64,000 bases of DNA. Origin: Ptychodera flava. Taxonomy: Eukaryota; Hemichordata; Enteropneusta; Ptychoderidae. The translations under genes were made by a program, and so were the position numbers. The stretch is from NCBI RefSeq assembly GCF_041260155.1, contig NC_091944.1, positions 22,307,877 to 22,371,876 on the forward strand, in the 5' to 3' direction. Below are positions 26,499 through 35,146 of this stretch, piece after piece. Position 1 is the stretch's first letter. Each line of letters opens with the position of its first letter. The notes under the pieces are model-generated. The model worked only from the letters and a program-made list of their open reading frames with translations, was not told where the DNA came from and made no database searches.

Positions 26499-27411
26499 CA
26501 GGGCTCGAAATTAATTTTTTAACCCTGGTAGTCCACTTGGGCTATCATTTCTGAAGTTGGTAGCCCAGTGACAATGGCTGGTAGTCCATGAATATTTTAG
26601 TTTAGGGATACTGTACTCGTCCGAGTATAGGCCCCGGTTCAGAAACACAAAATAGCAGTAAAACTAGGGACTTCAACTCGAGAAACCCCATGTTATGTGT
26701 CACGAACGCTTAATTTATGCTAATTTATGTACATTTTAACACTTTCGATCACTTTCAAAATCGGCTTACACATCCAAAGAAATTGTAACTTGAGTAAAGA
26801 AAAACAGAAAAAAAATATTCTCATGATCTTTATGAACTGGTATGCCTTGTTACACCCGAGTCTCTCTATACAGAACGTAATACATTGATACTGATCGACA
26901 ACCATAGATAAAAGACAGCGAAACTCAGCCAAGCTTAACTGACACAGTGTTTTATATTACTATTTCAAATCAAACTGATTACACAATCTCTTGATATAGA
27001 AGTGATAGTTTTGTGAAATTTCAGTATCAAAACCCAAAACTTGACACAAGTACATCTTGTATGCTGCCGATCAACAGCATAGTGTGAACTGGCATGCAAA
27101 GACACACACGGAAAAGCAACTCAACATTCTGGTATCAAACGCTTGGCATCTTGTGAACCAACAACATAACAATGGAAATTTTAATAGTTACCAGAAAAAA
27201 ACTCTTCACAGATGAAATGATAATTGCTTCAAACAATGAAACTGCTTGTTGACTGCATTTAGCTCGTCCCAAACTGACGGACATCGCACGCCAAGTATTT
27301 CATGTCCCAGGCTTTGGTAGTCCGTGTGGGCTACCATTTCATGGACTTTGGTAGCCCCAGGGAAAAGTTGGTAGTCTGTGGACGCGGGACTACCGCTAAT
27401 TTCGAGCCCTG
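26499..27411. mobile_element. hAT-like non-autonomous element, 913 bp
   Basis: Left end CAGGGCTCGAAATTAATTTT, right end CGCTAATTTCGAGCCCTG. Both subterminal regions carry ggtagtcc and ggtagcccag motifs in inverted arrangement. ATTAATA flanks both sides, so the target duplication is at least 7 bp. The hAT superfamily makes 8-bp duplications and has CAG-type ends, hence the assignment. No transposase frame is visible inside. Confidence 0.8.
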
Positions 27412-27423
27412 ATTAATAGATAT

Positions 27424-27431
27424 TTATATGT

Positions 27432-27510
<79 letters not shown>

Positions 27511-27523
27511 GGAGAGAGAGACT
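27424..27523. repeat. GT then GA microsatellite
   Basis: About 45 bp of GT followed by about 45 bp of GA, immediately beyond the hAT-like element's right flank. Confidence 0.95.
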
Positions 27524-27740
27524 GCCTCCTGACTAGAACCACACCGTATACGCGTCAAATACTCGACTGGTATGCAACAGATCCTGGACAATTAAAAGGT
27601 TTCTAACGAGTTTCTATATTCAGTGTCATGCATCACGTATACTTCATGTGATGTTATAGACTACTGAAAATGTTGAACTCTCTATCACTCAAAAACCCCC
27701 CAAAAAACAACAACAACTAAACAAAACAAAAACAAACAAC

Positions 27741-27986
27741 AACAACAACAACAAAAACAGAAAAAAACAAACCCCCTAAAACTGTAGGTAAAACAGAACT
27801 AAAAAAATCACCGTTAACTACTTGGGTGCTTAAATGTACAACAACAAAAAACAAAACAACAACAAAAAAACAAAACAAAAAACAAAAACAAAACAACAAC
27901 AACAAAAACAGAAAAAAACAAACCCCCTAAAACTGTAGGTAAAACAGAACTAAAAAAATCACCGTTAACTACTTGGGTGCTTAAAT
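27741..27986. repeat. 151-bp direct duplication within a CAA-rich tract
   Basis: A segment of about 95 bp (ccccctaaaactgtaggt, then atcaccgttaactacttgg) at 27741-27835 returns essentially unchanged at 27892-27986. The two copies are separated by CAA-rich sequence. Confidence 0.9.
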
Positions 27987-28096
27987 AATAAGCGTATTAA
28001 ATGCAGAAAACTTCAACGGAAGGCAGTATGTTTTCTTTTTTGGCTCGTCCGTATATCGTGTGAGTCGACCTAATAACCTAATAACGGTGGTGTGAG

Positions 28097-28330
28097 CCTA
28101 GGGCATAGATATTTAGACTCGCTTGTTTGTTTGTTTTTTTGTATGAACAAAAAGAAAAATTTGCATTTCCACTGAGTTTACATAGGGATAGTGGTTATTA
28201 TTGATTTCAAACATTGGTACATTGAAGTATTGGATACTCTAGCACAGAACTTGGAACGCTTACCGATGTTTGTTGTTCTTGAAATTTGAAAGAGAATAGT
28301 TTAAACTTTCCTCGAGGAAAATTCGAGCAA
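28097..28330 (+). mobile_element. family A MITE copy A8 (decayed)
   Basis: Weak match: gcatagatatttagactcgc, gagtttacatagggatagtgg, and cctcgaggaaaattcgagc near the right end. It ends about 340 bp upstream of the receptor exon. Confidence 0.5.
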
Positions 28331-28654
28331 AAGTGGAGTCTACGTACTAACTCAACGTGGCACCCGTCACATCGGAGTACTTACAGAGCGTGTGCGCCTT
28401 TTTCAAGAGGAGGAAGTAAACTTAAGCTTAATTTTTGCCAAGTCCAGATTTTAGGCGCATTTTCCAACTGGCTATAAACGTTTACAACTGCTTGAAAATG
28501 AAACCAGTCAGACTTCCGTTTACAGCAAGTATTGAACATTGCATATCGAACAGGTACTAGTGCTGCGGAATTAGATGATGAAATTCTTGCAGGATATTAT
28601 ATTGTACAAAATGTTAAAATGTTAAATCTGCAGTCTTCACTCTATTAATTATTT

Positions 28655-28671
28655 TCCCTTTTTCTTTACAG
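28655..28671 (+). promoter_or_regulatory. splice acceptor of a 5' UTR intron
   Basis: A pyrimidine-rich tract ending in AG at 28671 leaves only ccttaccacg before the receptor's ATG. The receptor's promoter and first exon therefore lie farther upstream and were not located. Confidence 0.65.
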
Positions 28672-28681
28672 CCTTACCACG

Positions 28682-29806
28682 ATGAGCAACGTAACAGACA
28701 CCCCTTTGGTGAACACGACAGAGTCTGTGGGGCCGAGTGCTCAAGAAATCCACTTGAGATGGCGGGCGGCGTTTGCCGCGGCTATCGCACGGATGGAGAC
28801 GCCTCCCCTGGCAACTACCATTATCAGTGTTACATTCATGATTCTAATAATACTCGGCAACTTGTGGGTGATAATGGCGGTGATACGTCAACCGAAACTG
28901 AGGAACTCCGCCACCAACGTGTTCATTGTGTCCATGTCGATATCGGACCTGATCATCGGCGTTGCATTCGTGCCGATTCATATCACGGACTTTGCCTATG
29001 GACGATACACCAGCAGCCCGGTCCTTTGCTTCATCACCGGGTTTCTTCACAGCTGTGCGATGTGCGGCACCACGTTCTCCCTGATCGCCATCGGCTTCGA
29101 CCGATACCGGGCCATCGTTCATCCGCTGAAACCCAAGATGACGGTTCAACAGGGTCTCGTATGCAGCGGGGTCATCTGGCTCGTGTGTGTGGTCTATTCG
29201 ATCCAGGTGTACGCGAACTTTGGCATCAAAACCTTCACCCAACAGTCCGGGAATGAAACTATAATCGTTGCACAGGTGTGTACGGTAATTCGACCGGACA
29301 TCGATAAGTGGATGCGAGTTGAGTATTTCTGCGTTCTGTACGCCATTCCTCTGGTCATATTGGGTCTCTTATATGGCATAATGATCAAAACACTTTGGTT
29401 TGGTAAATCTCCATCAAACTCGTCCAACCGAAGCAAGAAGAAAGCTGTCAAGATGTTGAGTTTCGTCGTCTTACAGTTTGCTTTGACATGGGGGCCACTC
29501 TACTCCCTGCAAATCTACTACTCGCACGAGACTAACCCGCCATACAATGCCCTGTTATTTTCCACCACACCCGCCAACATAAGTATACTGCTGTCTCTCT
29601 GTAACAGCTGCATCAATCCCGTCCTCTACGCATACTACAACGAAAATTTCCAAAAGGAGTTCGTAAAACTCTTCCCTTGCTTCTACAAAAAAACAAAAGT
29701 GGCTCCAGAGCCAGCGGCGGCGGCGCCCTCCAACACGAATACGGGGACGCTTATCCGGTCGCAGAGAACACAAACCACGAGTGCAAATCCGACGACGACC
29801 ACATGA
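28682..29806 (+). CDS. class A (rhodopsin-like) G-protein-coupled receptor, peptide type
   Basis: A 374-residue seven-helix receptor in one coding exon. Extracellular N-terminus with NVT, NTT sites (residues 3-13). TM1 carries LGN (near 58) and TM2 the SISDLIIG aspartate. Cys at the start of TM3 pairs with a Cys in loop 2 (QVCTV). TM3 ends in FDRYRAIVHPL (DRY). TM6 has TWGP in place of the usual CWxP, and TM7 has NPVLY (NPxxY variant). The tail after FQKEF is a basic, Thr-rich stretch. Position 3.32 is His rather than Asp, so it is not a typical amine receptor; a neuropeptide-type orphan is my best guess. A strong acceptor (tttttctttacag) at 28671 lies 10 bp before the ATG, so an upstream 5' UTR exon is expected. 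The ligand is unknown. Confidence 0.9.
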   Translation: MSNVTDTPLVNTTESVGPSAQEIHLRWRAAFAAAIARMETPPLATTIISVTFMILIILGNLWVIMAVIRQPKLRNSATNVFIVSMSISDLIIGVAFVPIHITDFAYGRYTSSPVLCFITGFLHSCAMCGTTFSLIAIGFDRYRAIVHPLKPKMTVQQGLVCSGVIWLVCVVYSIQVYANFGIKTFTQQSGNETIIVAQVCTVIRPDIDKWMRVEYFCVLYAIPLVILGLLYGIMIKTLWFGKSPSNSSNRSKKKAVKMLSFVVLQFALTWGPLYSLQIYYSHETNPPYNALLFSTTPANISILLSLCNSCINPVLYAYYNENFQKEFVKLFPCFYKKTKVAPEPAAAAPSNTNTGTLIRSQRTQTTSANPTTTT

Positions 29807-29824
29807 GCCAGACTCATGTGGTCG
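29796..29824 (+). repeat. perfect 12-bp hairpin across the receptor stop codon
   Basis: CGACCACATGAG (29796-29807), a 5-base loop, then CTCATGTGGTCG (29813-29824). The stop codon TGA (29804-29806) lies inside the left arm. Confidence 0.9.
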
Positions 29825-29843
29825 TTTGTTTTGGTCATTTGAT

Positions 29844-30183
29844 CAAAGTAGAATGCATCTCGGGGGTACATATTCGGACGCTCAAAGTTTTCCAATTCTT
29901 TTCTGCGGGGGCTCATTTTAAAGCACTTTGATGTAAGAAAAAAAATGTACGGTCTCCGTTTTCGAAAATTGAAAATTTTATTTTTTCCCAGAGTTAATAC
30001 ACGGATTGCGGTCATCTTGAATGTGAAATATCGGTAAATCTTAAGTACTTTGTTTCCGAAGTGACAAAGTTTGCACGGTGCCCCTTTCATTCTTGACTTG
30101 GTAAGAGACTGGTTGAAAGTTTCGCGAAGGGAGGTTTGAGTAACAGCCTAAGTTGATCACTTTTGAGCCGCATAGGACCTTAA
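29844..30183 (+). mobile_element. family A MITE copy A9
   Basis: gtagaatgcatctcggggg at the left and gccgcataggaccttaa at the right, with gagttaatacacggattgcg and agtttgcacggtgcccc inside. It starts 38 bp after the receptor stop, so it probably forms part of the 3' UTR. Confidence 0.75.
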
Positions 30184-30281
30184 TTTGAACATTTTGTGTC
30201 TAGGGAATATATATTTGTAATAAAAGATGGTAATAAACCGTAAAAGGTCATGCAGAGAAGCACAATTTCCCTTGGATGAAT

Positions 30282-30541
30282 GCTCCTTGAGGACAATTTT
30301 GAACACTCAATGTTTTACAGTACTTTCTCGTTCGCGGCTACCATGGGGGCACTGTTGACCCACCGTGCAAGCGCAGTTCCTCTTGTCACTCTTACACTGA
30401 AATTCAAATTCTCCAATGCCAATATTTAATGGCGACCAAAACTTTTATTCTTGAATATGAAAGAGAATGTTTAAGAGACTTATCGAGGAAAGTTCGAGCC
30501 GAAGATTAGAACTGTCTGTATCAAGACGAGTTTTACGTTTA
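30282..30541 (+). mobile_element. family A MITE copy A10 (decayed)
   Basis: Faint family features: tccttgaggacaattttg, ccaccgtgcaagcg, agagaatgtttaagagac and tcgaggaaagttcgagc. Placed immediately after A9 in the same orientation. Confidence 0.5.
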
Positions 30542-30735
30542 GTTTGACACTGGAAGGCGATTCCATTTTCGCTTATACACTAGCATTTACATGGAAACGA
30601 ACCTCACTAACTCTGTTCATTTTCTGCTATATTAAATTTAGGTCGTGTGAAATAATATTGAGTAGGGTTAAAGTAACTTGCACTCGTCCCATTTAACTGA
30701 ATATTCAAACTGGTTTTCTTGTTGCTGTGTATAAA

Positions 30736-31121
30736 GCCGCAACGTTGAACTTGCCTTTGTAAATTTCATGATGGCTCACCCTCTTAAAATCTCTTCAATT
30801 GTACAGACGCACTTTAATACTCGGAGTAAAATCAAGATCGAAAAGTGAAGACCATAGTTTGGTCCAAGAACTTGTGCATTATTTCTGTCAGACTCTATTA
30901 AAGTGTGATTTTTTTCAGATGTGCCGCAACATTGAACTTGCCTTTGTTAATGTCAAGTCAATATGACTCACCGATTAAAATCTCTTCAATAGTACAGAAG
31001 CACTTACTCGGAGTAAAATCACGATCGTAAAGTGAGGACCATATTGGGCCATTTGCCAAGAACTTAAAGCTTGTGCATTATTTCTGTCAGACTCTATTAA
31101 AGTGTAATATTGTATAGATGT
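30736..31121. repeat. tandem duplication, unit about 187 bp
   Basis: Two diverged units start at 30736 and 30923 with gccgcaac. They share ttgaacttgcctttgt, ctcggagtaaaatca, and a stretch containing ttatttctgtcagactcta. Neither has coding signal. Confidence 0.85.
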
Positions 31122-31124
31122 CAA

Positions 31125-31985
31125 ACTCTTCAAAAGTGTTTTTAACTCAATGTGTGGTGCTGACTGAAATTTTGATGGTGTAATCGCGTGAAGGCAACCC
31201 AGGAAGGAGATCACGGAGCGCCCGCACACGACTGAATCTATCACTTTATTGGTATTCGTAATTACCACAGACAATAGCAGCTGTATCGTGATGTATTTGC
31301 AATCGACACAGAACAAGATTCCCGTTGTTGATTTCTGTTATTGATTACATAAATTTGCAATTTTCTTGCCAGCAGTATAATCTTACAAGATGAACGGTGA
31401 AGTGTTTTTCTTTGTGTACTTTTGTGCTTTCCGAATAAATATGAAACGATAATTATCACAAACATCTTAGAATAAAAGTTACCCCCCCCCCCATATGATT
31501 TTTCGTTTCTTTACCTTGCACACACCACCAAGCTGTGCACGTGTTACTGCGCATGTCCAGCCAAAGCGACGATCACGTGAAGATGAAGAGGCAAAGAGTC
31601 AGGACCTACTGTCAACACGAAGGCAATCTCATGAAACATCCATGGATGTCCGATTATTATATTAAATTTTTTTGCTTTGATAAAAAGACTCGGAGAGTGA
31701 TTTAGGAAATCAACAAAATATGTAACTCCCTTTCAAAAGACATTGAAATGAAGCATAAACTCTATGATCACTTTGTTTATTGTTTTTCTAAACCAATGAT
31801 CACTGGAGCAGCCAAAGCTCCATTAGAGTGAAATACAGTGTCTTGTTCCACTCCTAAAATAATTTACAAATGTATCGTATAAAGCTTGTGGACAAAACAT
31901 GTGTGTGTATCATGTAAAGCTTGTCAACACAACTTGTGTGTGTGTGTCACACCAGATCTGTTCACTTTAACACTGCAGTTTGCTG
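31125..31985. other. intergenic, no gene recognised
   Basis: No recognisable exon or repeat apart from a short C run at 31481-31491. Confidence 0.4.
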
Positions 31986-31996
31986 TCTTTGCATGC

Positions 31997-32028
<32 letters not shown>

Positions 32029-32160
32029 TGTATGTATGTATGTATGCATGTATGTACGTAAGTACGTACGTATGTATGTATGTATGTATGTATGTATGTA
32101 TGTATGTATGTATCTATGTATGTATGTATGTATGTATGTATGTATGTATGTATGTGTGTA
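31997..32160. repeat. TATG tetranucleotide microsatellite
   Basis: About 40 TATG units with a few variants (GTAC, TATC). Frames read MYVC or HTYI repeats and are artefacts. Confidence 0.95.
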
Positions 32161-32693
32161 TGTCTCTACCTTGACTAGACATATAAAACAGCCAGATAAC
32201 CAAGAGTTCATTTGCATGTAATTATAAAGGATTCTGTTTCAAATGTGACAACCATTACCATGCAGTCATTCTTACAGTGTGAATTGGGCCGAAAAACATG
32301 GTCATTTTCCTAGCATCATTTCGGAAGGTTTTATGGATTGTACATCGTTGAGTTTTTGCGACTCGAAGGTTAGTACACTTAAAATGCATAGCAAAGTGTT
32401 TTTTCATGAAATACTGGAAGGATTTTCTGTTGTTTGCTAAAATACCAAGGATGCTGTTTTCCTTCTTGCTCGACCACCTCAACTTTGATTTGAAACTGAG
32501 CATTGCGCAAAAGACACACTGGCATTTAACATTATATTGTCATTTTGGACGGAATAACACTGTGCTTGTATACTTGATCATAAACTGGTAATATAAACAG
32601 AAGTGCAACCCTAGAAAATAACAGTATGAGTAACATTTTCCTTCATGTCACAAATAAGAACTTTGTGGTGATACTTGTACGATGAAGGTCACA

Positions 32694-33053
32694 TTAAGGT
32701 AGAATGCGCCTCAGGGACAGATATTTGGAATCACAAAACTTTACAATATTTCTCTGGCCCACCACTTGTCACAAAATTGGGGCTCATTTCGAAGCTCATG
32801 GAGTAAATACATTTTTTGCTGGCTTATTTTTGTGGAAATTAAAAATTTAATTTTTTTCCAACAGAGTTAAAACTGGGATGATAGTTTTTTTTAAATTCAA
32901 GTATTGGGAAAGATTGCATAATTTGATTCTCTTGTACCAAATTTTGCACGTAGATGCTTGGATTTTTATTCTTGATTTTGCAAAGGAATGGTTTGAAGCT
33001 TCCATTCAGAAAAATTTAGCAAAAGTTTGAGTCTTTCAATTTCGAGACGCAAC
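32694..33053 (+). mobile_element. family A MITE copy A11
   Basis: TTAAGGTAGAATGCGCCTCA at the left, agagttaaaactgggatgat inside, and agtctttcaatttcgagacg at the right. It lies just beyond the 3' end of the ABRA-like coding exon. On that gene's strand it supplies an AATAAA at 32965-32970. Confidence 0.75.
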
Positions 33054-33194
33054 ACCATCATGTCCCTTGATGTACATGAATCCTATGGCACCATTGAAAA
33101 CAAAAGAATCGGCGGGGGTCAACTCCAGGAGTTGAAAGGATTTCACATCATGCTTTTGGAAGCTCATTGCATCCAGACAAAGGGGATTCTGCGA

Positions 33195-33699
33195 TCACTT
33201 GTGCTTGACATCAGAAGATGACACCAGCAATGTTATGGGCACGTGATCGTCTCTTCTCTGCCACAGCATTTCGCCTTCGAAATGCACCAGACCTTGCTTC
33301 CTGGCTCTCATCAGCATCCCGACCAACTTGTTTGAGATTCTCGTGTATGTTTCAAATAACACTCCAAACCTGACACAGATCAGCCCCTCCTCGTTTTTCC
33401 TGCCAAGCCTTTCAATCACCTCAATCAGTTCCTCTATTTCACGACTGACCATCCTTCCAGCTGCCTTTCCTCGGATATCAGTCATAGTGCCTGCCACGGG
33501 CCTGGCGTATTCTGGATCGTCCTTGTCTAATTTTTGCCGATGGGATGCTCCTTCCCACTCAGAGAAAGGATTGATCATCTGCTTTTCCTTGTGTTCCACT
33601 TCCTTCTGCTTCCATATTGCTATTTTGCTGTCCAGCTGCTGTTTTCCAAACGATGTGGACTCAGACATCTTGAACCAGTTTTCTTCAGAGATCTTCAAC
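33195..33699 (-). CDS. actin-binding Rho-activating protein-like (Costars domain), last exon
   Basis: Partial gene: one coding exon on the minus strand, entered through an acceptor (tttttcaacag, AG at 33701-33700) and ending at a TGA at 33197-33195. It encodes about 167 residues. The middle has NPFSEWEGA and PEYARPVAGTMTDIRGKAA. The C-terminal Costars domain includes RFGVLFETYTRISNKLVGML, RARKQGLVHFEGEMLWQRRD and DHVPITLL, closely like vertebrate ABRA/STARS. In vertebrates that protein binds actin and promotes Rho-dependent SRF transcription. The first codon after the acceptor is TTG, not a start, so the N-terminus is in an upstream exon I could not find. The first internal ATG (MSEST) is an alternative start. 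ABRACL is a less likely match because it is shorter (about 80 residues) and lacks the NPFS/PEY segment. Confidence 0.85.
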
Positions 33700-34019
33700 C
33701 TGTTGAAAAATCTTACATCAGAAATGAATGCTTACCAACAAGCTAGAAGAAAGATAGCATGCATAATTTTTACAAGTTTCAAATCGTGTCTTCAAAGACA
33801 GTAGGTTACGATTTCTTATCACCTTATTCCTGGCCATTGCCATTCTCACTGAACTTTAGGACCATAAATTAATTATAAACCTGTAAAACCTTTCAAAAAA
33901 GGAATCTTATATTTACCAACATATACGGTAAACTGAATTGTATAATATTATAATTTGTACGGTTGATGAAAAAAGTGTCAGGAAAATTTTGGATATTATT
34001 AACCTTTTGTGATGTAGTT

Positions 34020-34076
34020 GTTGTTTTTTCTTTCTGGTGAAATAAATTTGATGATTGATTGATTGATTGATTGAAC
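34020..34076 (+). repeat. retroposon-like 3' tail (TGAT)n
   Basis: ggtgaaataaatttgatgat followed by TGAT units is a common LINE 3' end form. No body was recognised upstream, so it may be a strongly truncated insertion. Confidence 0.45.
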
Positions 34077-34336
34077 CTATTGTTGACAGTTGTCCGAGTA
34101 TAAACAAATCAAAGTTTTTCATTGGTACGAAAACATGCATTAACATTTTCTTTGAAATAAAAAAAAAACAAAACAAAAAAATATGTTCCAGCATCATTTA
34201 TGCTAAATAAATTTAAAAAGTTAACTTGTGCTTATAATTTCCTCCTATTAAAAAATAAGAAAATCGTCCCTGGAAAAAGCTGCCTGTAAGACTGCCTTCA
34301 AAACAGTGCAGTTGTGGGCACTGTTATATTTACAAC

Positions 34337-34398
34337 CACGGGCGCCCCTACGCATGGTAGTCTGAAATAGCAGACTACCCAGTGGACGGGCACCTGTG
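34337..34398. mobile_element. 62-bp miniature foldback transposon with 8-bp TSD
   Basis: Left end CACGGGCGCCCCTACGCATG, right end GTGGACGGGCACCTGTG. The inner arms TGGTAGTCTG and CAGACTACCC pair across an 8-base loop. TTTACAAC occurs directly before (34329-34336) and after (34399-34406). The ends match the element at 62911-63106. Confidence 0.85.
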
Positions 34399-34409
34399 TT
34401 TACAACCAC

Positions 34410-35146
34410 AGTACCACATAGCATCTGTTACCGACATGCCAGTTGTGTGAAGCCATACATGGGAAAGTGCACTGTATTAAGCAAAATAATAAGCACCCAC
34501 CAACGCATGGAATAGCAAAACAGTCGCTTACCATGAAATGTAGGGCACAAGCCAATTATAGATTCCGATGAGAGGTCCCGGCGCGGGCCCTAGATTTTGC
34601 GAAAAAATTCTATATCTCAAAATTTTACGAAGTGAATGTCTAAAATCGCGATCTACAAAAAATGGTTGCACAACATTTGAACTTGTCGCAGAAGTAACGC
34701 CACATGAAGTCTTGTCTTCGAAGGACAAACAGACAAATATTACAAGAATCTATGATATTGTTTCTGTTTATGTTGATGTGTTGTCGGAGCGCTTCCGGGT
34801 GAGAGGGTAGTACTCCCTAACTTAAACAAATAGACGTTGTTGCCAGCCTACTGTAACGCGGCACGTCGCGAGCTTGGTGTCAGATGATGAGTGCCCGGGG
34901 TCCACACTCCCCTTCAGTACAGAGAGTTTCTATTGCCAAATGCGAGATGATAGCGTCTCTGAAAACTGGTCCCTCCCTTTTCTCGATATCAATGTTCCCA
35001 TTTTAATAGAGGAATACTGGTATTTAAAATGCAGCAGTAATGTGAACATGTACATGAGGCATGAATCGGATAAGAATATTGTATTAAACAGGGAGCTAGA
35101 CAGTCTTGTGACGTCACATACCGTTAACCCGACGTGGCCCACGAAG
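34410..35146 (+). promoter_or_regulatory. upstream region of the SDF2 gene
   Basis: Near the ATG are TGACGTCA (35109-35116) and CGACGTGG (35130-35137). They resemble CRE and ATF6/XBP1-type elements. No TATA box was chosen. The transcription start is unknown, so the motifs could lie in the 5' UTR. Confidence 0.4.

Noticed and set aside
28759-29256. Second frames of 165 and 132 codons over the receptor
   Set aside because: They are shadows of the GPCR coding frame and show no known domain.
31886-32221. Cysteine/tyrosine-rich open frames reading MYVC
   Set aside because: They come from the TATG microsatellite.
33328-33804. 158-codon plus-strand frame
   Set aside because: It is antisense to the ABRA-like exon, which has clear homology.
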